A DNA stretch of 64,000 nucleotides from SPDF01 sp963812085 (GTDB lineage: Bacteria > Gemmatimonadota > Gemmatimonadetes > Gemmatimonadales > GWC2-71-9): NCBI GenBank assembly GCA_963812085.1, contig CAWETL010000009.1, positions 310,001 through 374,000 on the forward strand, written 5' to 3'. A model generated the notes under the pieces. The model did not search any database. It saw only the letters and a list, made by a program, of their open reading frames with translations, and had not been told where the DNA came from. Positions 39,683-48,110 of the stretch are shown here, piece by piece (positions within the stretch are counted from its first letter, which is position 1; each line of letters starts with the position of its first letter). A program made the position numbers and the translations under genes.

Positions 39683-40572
39683 TCACGCCAGGCGATCGAG
39701 GAGGGCGAAACCGAAGACCGTCACCGACATCACGGCGTTCATCCGGAAGAAGGCGGCGTCGAGACGGGAGAGGTCGCCCGGCTTCACGAGCTGATGTTCA
39801 TACGCCAGGATGCCGGCGGCCGCCACCACGCCGACGAAATACCACAGGCCGAACCCCGCCCCCCAGCCGAAGAGCGCCAGCGCCGGAATCGTGACGCCGT
39901 GGAGCAGCTTGGCCAGCAGGATGCCGCGCCGCTCTCCCAGCCGCACCACGGCGCTCCGGAGCCCGCTCTCGCGGTCGAAGGCGGCGTCGGGCAGGGCGTA
40001 GAAGATGTCGAAGCCCGCCACCCACGACGCGACCGCCACCGTGATCGCCAGCAGCAGCCACGCCGGTTCGCTCCAGGCCCCGGTCACCGCGAGCCAGCCA
40101 CGCCGACGGGCGCGATGGCCAGGCTCATCCCGAGCCAGAGATGCGGCCACCAGGTGAAGCGCTTCGAGAAGCTGTAGGTCATGACCCAGGCGAGGGCGAG
40201 GGGGCTGAGGAGAAAGCAGACCGGGTTGAGCGCGCGGGCCGCCCCGACGAAGAGCGCGGCCGCCAGCAGCACGGACCCCCACGCCTGCGACACGGTGAGC
40301 ACGCCTCGCGGCAGTTCGCGATTCCGGGTGCGGGGGTTCCGCGCGTCGATCTCGCGATCGGCGATCCGGTTGAACCCCATGGCCACCCAGCGCGCCGCCG
40401 TGAACGCCACGACGACCAGCCCGATGGTGCGCCACGTCACCGGCGCCTGCATCGAGGCGGCGAGCACGCCGAGGAGCGCAAACGGGAGCGCAAACAGGGT
40501 GTGCGGCAGCTTGACGAAGTTGACGTACCGGACGAAGAGCGACTCTCCTGGGAGGAGCTGGCCGTCGGTCAT
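39683..40572 (-). pseudogene. ubiA: UbiA-family prenyltransferase, one-base frameshift
   Basis: Two frames together encode an about 296-residue membrane prenyltransferase. The N-terminal frame starts at 40572 (MTDGQLLPGESLFVRYVNF) and holds the first Asp motif NRIADREID with RNRELPRG. It stops at 40084. The C-terminal frame carries GWLAVTGAW, then the second Asp motif in FDIFYALPDAAFDRESG and the final helices. The break is near 40090-40105, where one base seems missing. Both halves keep all family residues, so a sequence error is likely. The ATG overlaps the menG stop (ATGA). Confidence 0.85.
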
Positions 40573-41297
40573 GCGCGGGTGCCCACGTGCACGGCGCAGA
40601 CGCCGCCGAGGAGCAGCGAATAGGAGACATCGCGAAAGCCGGCGCGCGTCATCCGCTCCGCCAGCGCCTTCGGTTCCGGAAAGGCCAGCACCGACTCGGG
40701 GAGCCAGGTGTACGCGTTCGAGTGGTGGGAGACCAGCCGCCCGATGTTCGGGAGGACGTGCCGGAAGTAGAGCAGGAAGATTCCCCGGAGCGGCTGCCAG
40801 GACGGGATGCTCATCTCGAGGATCACGTAGCGCGCGCCCGGCTTGAGCACCCGCGCGGCCTCGCGGAGTCCCGCATCGAGGTCCATGAGATTGCGGACGC
40901 CGAAGCCGACCGTGGCGCCGTCGAAGGTGGCGGCGGGATGCGGGAGGTTGAGGGCGTCCGCGGCGACGCTCTCGATGCGGTCGGCCTTGCCGCGACCCAG
41001 CCGGAGCATCCGGGGCACGAAATCGGAACCGATCACCACACCCCGAAATCCGGGCTGCCGCGCGAGGGTGGCCGCCAGGTCGAGGGTGCCCGCGCAGAGA
41101 TCGAGGTAGCGCCCATCGGGAATGCGTTCCCAATTGAGACGCTCGACCGCCTTCCGCCTCCAGCGCTTATCCAGGTTCAGGCTGAGGAGATGATTCAGGA
41201 AATCGTAGCTCGGGGCGATGGCGTGGAACATCCCCCGCACATAGGTGCGCTTTTCCGCGCCGCCCGATACTGGTAACTTCCTGTCTGTGGCTAACAT
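40569..41297 (-). CDS. ubiE: Demethylmenaquinone/ubiquinone C-methyltransferase (UbiE/MenG)
   Basis: 242 residues. SAM-dependent class I methyltransferase. The YDFLNHLLSLNLDKRWR signature near the N terminus is diagnostic of UbiE/MenG, and the SAM-binding DLCAGTLDLA and DFGVRNLMDL-like (GFGVRNLMD) blocks follow. It catalyses the last quinone ring methylation. It starts the minus-strand cluster, with a promoter 8 nt upstream of the ATG. Confidence 0.95.
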   Translation of the reverse strand: MLATDRKLPVSGGAEKRTYVRGMFHAIAPSYDFLNHLLSLNLDKRWRRKAVERLNWERIPDGRYLDLCAGTLDLAATLARQPGFRGVVIGSDFVPRMLRLGRGKADRIESVAADALNLPHPAATFDGATVGFGVRNLMDLDAGLREAARVLKPGARYVILEMSIPSWQPLRGIFLLYFRHVLPNIGRLVSHHSNAYTWLPESVLAFPEPKALAERMTRAGFRDVSYSLLLGGVCAVHVGTRA

Positions 41298-41305
41298 AGG
41301 CGGCC

Positions 41306-41335
41306 AATCTACCCTTCACGGAAAGCCCTCCGCAA
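41306..41335 (-). promoter_or_regulatory. Promoter of menG-ubiA-ubiD-ubiX cluster
   Basis: Minus strand: TTGCGG (41335-41330), 18 bp, TAGATT (41311-41306), then 8 nt to the ATG at 41297. It is leaderless or nearly so. Confidence 0.55.
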
Positions 41336-41350
41336 GCCGGAGGGAGCGCC

Positions 41351-41956
41351 GTGGCTAAGCCCCGCGTGGAACTCGCCACCGCGTCCGACCAGGATGTGGT
41401 GCTCGAGGCGCGCGACGGGCGTCAAGCGGCGTACCGCGAATTGGTGCGCCGGTACGAACGTCCGATCTTCTCGTTGATCTACCGCATGGTGCGCAATCGC
41501 GAGCAGGCGGAGGATCTCTCGCAGGAGACGTTCGTCAAGGCGCTGAACGCGATCGAATCCTACCGCCCCGAGTACAAGTTTTCGAGCTGGATCTTCAAGA
41601 TCGCCAACAACGTGGCCATCGACCACCTGCGGCGCCGGGAACTCGACACCCTCTCCCTCGACGGCTCCCCCCACGCGCTCACGCCGGAAGCGGTGCAGGC
41701 CACGGCCCTGCAGCTCGGCGACCGCCAGGAAACGGCGCTCGAGGAACTCGAGGCCAAGGAACTCGGCGGCGAGATCGAGCGGGCCATCGCGGGGCTCCGG
41801 CCCGAGTACCGCGCCTGCATCCTGCTTCGGCACGTCGAAGGCCGGCCGTATGAAGAGATCGCCACGATGCTGGACCTGCCCCTCGGCACGGTGAAGACCT
41901 ACATCCACCGTGCGCGCGGGGAACTCAGAGAGGCACTGGCGCACCTGCGCCAGTGA
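41351..41956 (+). CDS. ECF (RpoE-type) RNA polymerase sigma factor
   Basis: 201 residues. Region 2 (RRYERPIFSLIYRMVRNREQAEDLSQETFVKAL) and region 4 (LRPEYRACILLRHVEGRPYEEIATML...GTVKTYIHRARGEL) are clear. GTG start with GGAGGG about 8 nt upstream. It is followed by an anti-sigma gene whose promoter-proximal part may be coupled. It is divergent from menG. Confidence 0.93.
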   Translation: MAKPRVELATASDQDVVLEARDGRQAAYRELVRRYERPIFSLIYRMVRNREQAEDLSQETFVKALNAIESYRPEYKFSSWIFKIANNVAIDHLRRRELDTLSLDGSPHALTPEAVQATALQLGDRQETALEELEAKELGGEIERAIAGLRPEYRACILLRHVEGRPYEEIATMLDLPLGTVKTYIHRARGELREALAHLRQ

Positions 41957-41991
41957 AACCCCGGGCCCGGAGGGCCCGTAGGAGGGGCGTC

Positions 41992-42552
41992 ATGACGGAC
42001 CTCATTGCCACCCACCTCACACCGGACGAGCTCGACGACTGGCTCGCGGGCACCCTCGCGCGGACGCGCGAGGTGCACCTGCGGGGCTGCGCCGATTGCC
42101 GGCGGCTGGCCGATGCCGACCGCGCGCTGGCCCACCTGCTCGGAACTCTCCCGCTGTTCAGCCCCGCCGCCGGTTTCGGCGACCGGGTCATGGCGCGGGT
42201 CGAGGTCCGGCGCCGGGCCCGTCCGATGGCCGTTGCGGCCGCGCTCGCCGCCGGCCTGCTCCTGCCGATGGCCGCGAGCGTGGGGTGGAGCCTGGCCCAC
42301 CAGGAAACGCTGTCCCAGCTCCTCCAGGGGGCGGGTGGCGAACTGGGCCGGCTCACGTGGGCGATGGTCCGTTCCTCCGGAGCCACCCTCCTCGCACAGC
42401 CATGGTACCCCTGGGTCCGCGGGCTGTTCGAGTCGCCCGCCCGTCTCGGCCTCGTGCTCGGCGCCAACGCCGTCGCCTACATCGGCGGCGTCATGGTGCT
42501 CCGGCGCCTCTTGGCCCTGCCGACGCCGCGGGTGGCCCATGTGCAGGGCTGA
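41992..42552 (+). CDS. Zinc-finger anti-sigma factor, membrane-anchored
   Basis: 186 residues from ATG at 41992 (GGAGGGG about 5 nt upstream); a GTG at 41953 overlapping the sigma gene would add 13 Arg-rich residues. The N-terminal zinc anti-sigma motif HLRGCADC (H-x3-C-x2-C) is followed by two hydrophobic segments (about 68-90 and 150-172). It would hold the upstream ECF sigma factor at the membrane until a signal arrives. It is overlapped by the next gene by 14 nt. Confidence 0.85.
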   Translation: MTDLIATHLTPDELDDWLAGTLARTREVHLRGCADCRRLADADRALAHLLGTLPLFSPAAGFGDRVMARVEVRRRARPMAVAAALAAGLLLPMAASVGWSLAHQETLSQLLQGAGGELGRLTWAMVRSSGATLLAQPWYPWVRGLFESPARLGLVLGANAVAYIGGVMVLRRLLALPTPRVAHVQG

Positions 42553-43750
42553 CCGGCTCCTCGTCGCCGCGAGCCTGCTCGTCCTGATCGCGTCGCCGGC
42601 GCACGCCGCCGGCCCCTCGGACTTCCGCGCCGCGCACCCGCTCCCGCAGGCCGTTCCCCCCGCCCCCCAGGGCGGGCTCACTGTTTCCATCCGCGACCTC
42701 TCCGCCCCGGCCACGCTCGAGCCACTGCTCGCGCGCGCGCTCCGGGAGTCGTCATCGCCCGGGTTCGCCGTCACGGTACCGGGCGGCGAGGCGCGCGTCG
42801 GCGATTTCTCCATCGGCTCCGGCGAATCCCGGGAGGGTGACGTCCTCGTCATCAACGGCGACGCCGACCTGTACGGGCGGCTCACCGGTAACCTGGTCAC
42901 GGTGGACGGGGATATCACGCTCCATCCCGGCGCATACATCTCGGGAAGCGTGCTGGCCTACGGCGGGGAGGTGCAGGATGCGGGCGGCCAGGTCACCGGC
43001 GAGATCCAGACGCTCGGCGCAGCGGACAGCGCGCAGCGGGCGGCCACGGCCAACGGCACGACACTTCCGCCGATCATGCACGCGCTCCGAAACGTGGCTG
43101 GGCTCGCCGGGATCTTCCTCACGCTTCTCGGCATCGGCTTCGGCCTCGTTCTCCTCGGCAAGCCCAACCTCGAAATCATCTCCGACACCGTCACCCACAC
43201 CTTCGGTCGCTCGTTCGCCGTCGGGCTGCTGGCCCAGACGCTGGCGATCCCGACGTTTGGCGTGCTGATCCTCGGCCTGATCCTGAGCGTGGTGGGCATC
43301 CTCCTCGTGCCGTTCGCGGCCATCGCCTTCGTGCTCGTCCTGCTGGTGGCGATTCTCGCGGGCGCGCTCGCCGTGGCCCACGCCATCGGGGAGACCTACA
43401 CCCGCCGTCGCATGGCGCAGGGCACCCTCATGGGCTCGCCCAACAGCTATCGCTACGTGCTCACCGGCCTCGCGGGCATCCTCCTGACCTGGGTCGGCTG
43501 GGCCGCCTTCGGCTGGGTGCCCGTCCTCGGCTGGATCGCCTTCGGTGCGGCGGCGCTCGTCACCTGGATGCTGATGACCGTCGGACTCGGCGCCGCGCTG
43601 CTCAGCCGCCTCGGACTCGCGGGACATTTCGCGGGTCGGTTCATCGCACCCGAAACGCTCACCGACGAGTATCTGTGGGCCACGCCGCAGTTCGGGGTCC
43701 CCGCCGCGCGCCGGCCCGGCCAGCACAAGACCCCGCCGCCGGTGCGGTGA
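42539..43750 (+). CDS. Membrane protein with bactofilin-like beta-helical ectodomain
   Basis: 403 residues. A signal peptide (LLVLIASPAHAA) is followed by an about 130-residue beta-rich region. GDVLVINGDADLYGRL and NLVTVDGDITLHPGAYISGSV resemble bactofilin/polymer-forming repeats. Four or five transmembrane helices follow (about 190-355) and a soluble tail. It probably acts in the envelope as part of the sigma/anti-sigma unit. The bactofilin relationship is inferred from repeat pattern. Confidence 0.65.
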   Translation: MCRADRLLVAASLLVLIASPAHAAGPSDFRAAHPLPQAVPPAPQGGLTVSIRDLSAPATLEPLLARALRESSSPGFAVTVPGGEARVGDFSIGSGESREGDVLVINGDADLYGRLTGNLVTVDGDITLHPGAYISGSVLAYGGEVQDAGGQVTGEIQTLGAADSAQRAATANGTTLPPIMHALRNVAGLAGIFLTLLGIGFGLVLLGKPNLEIISDTVTHTFGRSFAVGLLAQTLAIPTFGVLILGLILSVVGILLVPFAAIAFVLVLLVAILAGALAVAHAIGETYTRRRMAQGTLMGSPNSYRYVLTGLAGILLTWVGWAAFGWVPVLGWIAFGAAALVTWMLMTVGLGAALLSRLGLAGHFAGRFIAPETLTDEYLWATPQFGVPAARRPGQHKTPPPVR

Positions 43751-43752
43751 GG

Positions 43753-44598
43753 ATGCGCGCCACCCTCCTGACGACGGCACTGCTCCTCGGCGCCGGCGCC
43801 GCGGCGTTGCCGGCCCAGACGCTCACCAACTTCAGCGTCTCCCGCCAATTTCACGGGGAAGTGCACCTCGTCGCCGACATCGAATACGCCGGCGGCACCC
43901 TGCACGTCGGGGCCGGCGCGCCGGGTTCGCTCTATGCGATGAAGCTCGCGTACGACGCCGAGCGGTTCGAGCCGGTCAGCGCGTGGGACGCGGGGCGCAC
44001 GGCGGTGACCCTCGGGCTCCGGAGCCGGAAGGACGGCACGATGGGGGTCAACACCGAACGGGCGAAGCAGGACGCCACGATCACCTTCTCGCCGCAGGCC
44101 GACCTGGCGCTCACCTTCACGCTCGGCGCCGCGCAGTCGGTGGTCGATTTCGGCGGGCTCCGCCTGGCGTCGCTGACCCTCCAGACGGGGGCCAGTCAGA
44201 CCGAAGTGCGATTCTCCAAGCCGAACACCATGCGCTGCACGCTCGCGGCGTTCAGCGCGGGGGCCGCCGAACTCACGGTGCGGGGCCTGGGAAACAGCCG
44301 CTGTGACCGGGTCACGTTCGAGGGCGGGGTGGGAAGCGTCCTGCTGGACTACACTGGCGCGTGGCAGGGCGACGCCACACTCGACGCGAAGCTCGCCGTG
44401 GGCGGCCTGACGCTGCGGATCCCGCGCACGGTGGGAGTCGCCCTCACGACGGAGCAATTCCTGGCATCGTTCCAGCCCCAGGGATTCTCCCGGCAGGGCA
44501 ACCGGTACCTCTCGACCAACAACGCCACGGCCAAGCGGCACCTCGACGTGACGCTCACCACCTCACTCGGCGGCGTGACCGTCGAGTGGGTGGACTGA
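43753..44598 (+). CDS. Secreted beta-rich (toast-rack-like) protein, unknown
   Basis: 281 residues, with a signal peptide ending AALPAQ. The mature part is built of short strands with repeated Gly/Asp turns (SVVDFGGLRLASLTLQTG, AGAAELTVRGLGNSRC, GGLTLRIPRTVGV) like the DUF2154/LiaF or DUF4097 beta-solenoids. It begins 2 nt after the previous stop, so it is the last gene of the sigma-factor unit. Function unknown. Confidence 0.65.
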   Translation: MRATLLTTALLLGAGAAALPAQTLTNFSVSRQFHGEVHLVADIEYAGGTLHVGAGAPGSLYAMKLAYDAERFEPVSAWDAGRTAVTLGLRSRKDGTMGVNTERAKQDATITFSPQADLALTFTLGAAQSVVDFGGLRLASLTLQTGASQTEVRFSKPNTMRCTLAAFSAGAAELTVRGLGNSRCDRVTFEGGVGSVLLDYTGAWQGDATLDAKLAVGGLTLRIPRTVGVALTTEQFLASFQPQGFSRQGNRYLSTNNATAKRHLDVTLTTSLGGVTVEWVD

Positions 44599-44603
44599 CG
44601 CGC

Positions 44604-45362
44604 TCAGCCCAGCCGCGCGCGCACCCGCCCGCCCACGCCGAGCCCGATCCGCCGGGCCGCGGAGCCATCGCGCACCGCAATCTCCACCTGCCCGCCCGAA
44701 CCGAGATACGCCACCAGCTGCCCCGCCTCCACGTCGCTGAAGGTGCGGCGGAGGGGCCCGATGTCGGTGTCCTCCACCTCGAGCGTGGCGTAGGGCGGCA
44801 CTTCCGCCGGTGTCAGGTTCGTCACCAGGTTGCCGAAGCGGTCCACCGAGATGACCTCGCCGACGACCGTTTTCCCCTCGTAGAACGGCACCGGCAGCAC
44901 GAGGCGGACCGGTACCGTCGGCAGCGGCTCACCCAATGCGGTGGGAGGCGTGCCCCGGGCGAGGGCGGCCGCGGCGGGTGAGAAAAGATCGCGACCGTGG
45001 AACGTGGGCGCCGCCCCCTCGGGCACGGCCATCGCCACGACCAGCGTGTCCAGGTGATCGAGCACGGGGGTAAAGACGCCGTTGTCCGGCCCGGTGAACC
45101 AGTGGCCGGCGGCCCCGAAGGTCAGCGCGGCCCGGCCGGTACCCACGCCGGGGTCCACCACGACGAGATGGACCGTCCCTGGCGGAAACCGGTGCCAGGC
45201 GCGACCGAGGAGGTAGGCGGCGGCCCGGACGTCTCCCGGGGCAATGCCATGGCTCAGGTCGGCCAGGGTGACGCCTGGCGCCCGTGAATAGAGGACGCCA
45301 CGCATCTCGCCCACGTAGGGGTCCGCAGTGCCGAAGTCGGTCAGCAGGGTGATCAGTGGCAT
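44604..45362 (-). CDS. SAM hydrolase / SAM hydroxide adenosyltransferase (DUF62)
   Basis: 252 residues. The family motifs TDFGTADPYVG, VDPGVGTGR and FHGRDLFSPAAA (the Asp/Arg/His catalytic area) are all present. The enzyme hydrolyses S-adenosylmethionine to adenosine and methionine, or transfers hydroxide. It is ATG-started at 45362. It is convergent with the preceding gene and divergent from PPK2, with a repeat element between. Confidence 0.9.
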   Translation of the reverse strand: MPLITLLTDFGTADPYVGEMRGVLYSRAPGVTLADLSHGIAPGDVRAAAYLLGRAWHRFPPGTVHLVVVDPGVGTGRAALTFGAAGHWFTGPDNGVFTPVLDHLDTLVVAMAVPEGAAPTFHGRDLFSPAAAALARGTPPTALGEPLPTVPVRLVLPVPFYEGKTVVGEVISVDRFGNLVTNLTPAEVPPYATLEVEDTDIGPLRRTFSDVEAGQLVAYLGSGGQVEIAVRDGSAARRIGLGVGGRVRARLG

Positions 45363-45374
45363 GGCGGGCAATAT

Positions 45375-45399
45375 GGCGGGGAAGCGGGGAGGCGGGGAG
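45375..45399. repeat. GGCGGGGAAGCGGGGAGGCGGGG tract
   Basis: Second copy of the G-rich run seen at the purD 3' end (31253-31280), here in the intergenic region upstream of the SAM hydrolase. Confidence 0.6.
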
Positions 45400-45446
45400 T
45401 GCCCGGGCGTCCCACTGATACCGAAGTGTTACCGAATTCGGCGGCC

Positions 45447-45579
45447 AGAACAGCACAGAAACCGCGAAAACACGAAACCACGAAAGGGCCTGTTACCCCG
45501 TCCACAATTCTGCGGTACCTTCATTCTTGTTGTCTTTCGTGTTTTCGTGCTTTCGTGCTTTCGTGGTTTCAGTTGTTCT
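45447..45579. repeat. CACGAAAG-type inverted repeat, copy B
   Basis: Left arm 45447-45487 (AGAACA..GAAACCGCGAAAACACGAAA) and right arm 45534-45579 (ending GTGGTTTCAGTTGTTCT) are reverse complements with few changes, around an about 46-nt centre. Units are close to CACGAAAG, 8 bp. It shares consensus, orientation and the TTCAGT end with copy A at 36971-37070. Confidence 0.8.
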
Positions 45580-45603
45580 CGTGCATGCTATTCGGAGCAG
45601 ATC

Positions 45604-46422
45604 ATGGCCAAGAAGAAGAAGGCGTCCAAACCGGCCGCAGGTGAGCGGGAAGAACTCTCCGGCAAGGCCTACGCGAAGGAAATGAAGAAACTCCACGTCG
45701 AGCTGGTGAAGCTCCAGGAGTGGGTCAAGCGGAAGGGCCTCAAGATCTGCGTCGTCTTCGAGGGCCGGGACGGGGCCGGCAAGGGCGGCGCCATCAAGGC
45801 CATTACCGAGCGGGTGAGCCCGCGGGTGTTCCGCGTGGTGGCCCTGCCCTCACCCACCGAGCGTCAGAAGTCCCAGATGTACATCCAGCGCTATATCGAG
45901 CATTTCCCGGCCGCCGGCGAGGTCGTGATCTTCGACCGCAGCTGGTACAACCGGGCCGGCGTCGAGCGCGTCATGGGCTTCTGCACCAAGGAGCAGGTCA
46001 AGGGATTTCTTTCCGCCGTGCCGGCGGTGGAAAAGGCGATGGTCGAATCCGGGATCCTCGTCGTCAAGTACTGGCTGGAAGTGAGCCAGGAGGAGCAGAC
46101 CCGCCGGCTCAGCGACCGGATCAATGACGGGCGGAAGATCTGGAAGCTCTCCCCGATGGACATCAAGTCCTACACCCGGTGGGACGACTACACCGACGCT
46201 CGGGACGACATGTTCGCCGCCTCGCACACGGCTTGGGCACCGTGGCACATCGTGGACTCCAACGACAAGCAGCGGGCCCGGCTCAACGTCATTCACCACC
46301 TCCTGAGCCTGGTGCCGTACAAGGCGCCCAAGATGGAAAAGATCGTGCTGCCCAAGCGGAAGAAGCCGCGCCCGAGCCGAGCGAAGGAGTTGGTGGCCAC
46401 GCCGGTGCCCGAGGCCTACTGA
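45604..46422 (+). CDS. ppk2: Polyphosphate kinase 2 family protein
   Basis: 272 residues. PPK2 enzymes transfer phosphate between polyphosphate and nucleoside mono/diphosphates. Walker A GRDGAGKGG (54-62) and Walker B FDRSWYNR (about 114-121) are intact, along with WYNRAGVERV and the conserved SYTRWDDYTDARD. The ATG at 45604 follows GGAG; an upstream reading frame through the repeat element is not credible. A SulP gene starts 5 nt after its stop. Confidence 0.93.
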   Translation: MAKKKKASKPAAGEREELSGKAYAKEMKKLHVELVKLQEWVKRKGLKICVVFEGRDGAGKGGAIKAITERVSPRVFRVVALPSPTERQKSQMYIQRYIEHFPAAGEVVIFDRSWYNRAGVERVMGFCTKEQVKGFLSAVPAVEKAMVESGILVVKYWLEVSQEEQTRRLSDRINDGRKIWKLSPMDIKSYTRWDDYTDARDDMFAASHTAWAPWHIVDSNDKQRARLNVIHHLLSLVPYKAPKMEKIVLPKRKKPRPSRAKELVATPVPEAY

Positions 46423-46427
46423 CCGCC

Positions 46428-48110
46428 ATGCGCGCGTTCATGCCCCCGGGAGTATCTCCGCGCACGACGCTGTCGGCCGACGTCATCGCCGGGCTCACCA
46501 CGGCGGCGGTGGTCCTGCCCAAGGCGATGGCCTACGCGACCATCGCGGGGCTCCCGGTGCAGGTCGGCCTCTACACCGCCGTCATCCCGATGGTCGTCTA
46601 CGCCGTACTTGGCAGCTCGCGCCCGTTAAGCGTGAGCACCACGACCACGCTGGCCATCCTCACCGCCGCCGAGCTCGCAAACGTTGCCCCCGACGGCGCG
46701 CCGGAACGGCTTCTGGCCGCCACTGCCACTCTCGCGGCGCTCACCGGCGTATTCCTGGCGCTCGCCGGGCTCCTCCGCCTCGGCTTCCTGGCCAAGTTCA
46801 TTTCGGAGCCGGTGCTCGTCGGGTTCAAGGCGGGCATCGGCCTGGTGATCGTCGTCGACCAGCTGCCCAAGTTCCTCGGCGTCCACATCGACAAGGCTGG
46901 CTGGCTCCACAACCTCGTGGCGACGGTGGCCCAACTGCCCCACGTCTCCACGCCCACGCTCCTGATTGCCGCGGTCACGATCGCGGTGCTCGTCGGCCTC
47001 GAGCATTTCTTGCCCAAGTCGCCGGCGCCGCTCATAGCGGTCGGCGCCGCCATTGCGATCTCGGCGTGGCGTGGCCTGGAGGCGGCTGGGGTGGCCGTCG
47101 TGGGGCCGATCCCCGCGGGGCTGCCGCAATTCGCGTTGCCCGATCTGTCGCTGGTGCGGCTCCTCTGGCCCGGGGCGCTCGGCATCGCGCTGATGAGTTT
47201 CACCGAGAGCATCGCCGCGGGGCGCGCCTTCGCGATCCAGGGAGAACCCCGTCCGCAACCCAACCGGGAACTCTTGGCCACCGGCGCGGCCAACTTCGTG
47301 GGCGGCCTCTTCGGCGGCATGCCCGCCGGCGGTGGCACCTCGCAGACGGCGCTCAACCGCCACGCGGGGGCGCGCACCCAGATGGCCGAGTTGGTGACGG
47401 CCGCGGTCGGGGTGGCCACCCTGCTCTTCCTGGCGCCGGTGCTTGCCTTGATGCCGATGGCGGCGCTGGCCGCCGTGGTCATCGTCACCTCGCTCCCACT
47501 CATCAGTCTTCCCAGTTTCCGCCGCATCCTCCGTTTCCGCGGCGTCGAGTTCAGCTGGGCCGTCGCGGCCTGCGCCGGGGTGATCGCCCTCGGCACGTTG
47601 AACGGCATCCTCGTGGCGGTGGTGCTGTCGATGGTGGCGCTGTTCTATCTGGCCAACAATCCGCCGGTATACGTCATGGTCCGGAAGCCCGGCACGGATG
47701 TGTTCCGGCCGGTGTCCGCCGAGCACCCGGAAGACGAGACCGTGCCCGGGCTCCTGATGCTCCGGACCGACGGGCGCGTGCACTTCGCCAACATCGAGAA
47801 CATCGGCGACAAGATCTGGCCGCTGATCTACGAGGCGCGTCCCCGGGTGGTGGTGCTCGACTGCAGCGGCATCGCCAGCTTCGAGTACACCGCCCTGCTG
47901 ATGTTCGCCGAGGGCGAGAAGCGGCTCCGCGCGGAGGGGATGGAACTCTGGCTGGCCGATCTCAGCCCAGAGGCGCTCGAGCAGATCCAGCGCACGGCCC
48001 TCGGTAAATTGCTCGGCCGCGAGCGGATGCACTTCACGTTGGCCCACGCGGTGGAAGCGTTCAGCGCCCGCGGGGCGGAACAGGCCGGGACTCGTGCCGC
48101 CCGCGCCTGA
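46428..48110 (+). CDS. SulP-family anion transporter with STAS domain
   Basis: 560 residues. About 11-12 transmembrane helices (residues 15-420) contain the SulP signatures PKAMAYATIAGLPVQVGLY and GGMPAGGGTSQTALN. A cytosolic STAS domain follows (about 440-550), with the conserved VVVLDCSGIASFEYTALLM. It would transport sulfate, bicarbonate or another anion. It starts 5 nt after PPK2 and overlaps the kinase gene by 17 nt. Confidence 0.93.
   Translation: MRAFMPPGVSPRTTLSADVIAGLTTAAVVLPKAMAYATIAGLPVQVGLYTAVIPMVVYAVLGSSRPLSVSTTTTLAILTAAELANVAPDGAPERLLAATATLAALTGVFLALAGLLRLGFLAKFISEPVLVGFKAGIGLVIVVDQLPKFLGVHIDKAGWLHNLVATVAQLPHVSTPTLLIAAVTIAVLVGLEHFLPKSPAPLIAVGAAIAISAWRGLEAAGVAVVGPIPAGLPQFALPDLSLVRLLWPGALGIALMSFTESIAAGRAFAIQGEPRPQPNRELLATGAANFVGGLFGGMPAGGGTSQTALNRHAGARTQMAELVTAAVGVATLLFLAPVLALMPMAALAAVVIVTSLPLISLPSFRRILRFRGVEFSWAVAACAGVIALGTLNGILVAVVLSMVALFYLANNPPVYVMVRKPGTDVFRPVSAEHPEDETVPGLLMLRTDGRVHFANIENIGDKIWPLIYEARPRVVVLDCSGIASFEYTALLMFAEGEKRLRAEGMELWLADLSPEALEQIQRTALGKLLGRERMHFTLAHAVEAFSARGAEQAGTRAARA

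Noticed and set aside
45328..45603. Upstream extension of PPK2 with FRVFVLSCFRGF-like repeats
   Set aside because: This is translation of the CACGAAAG repeat. The real start is the ATG at 45604 with a Shine-Dalgarno site.
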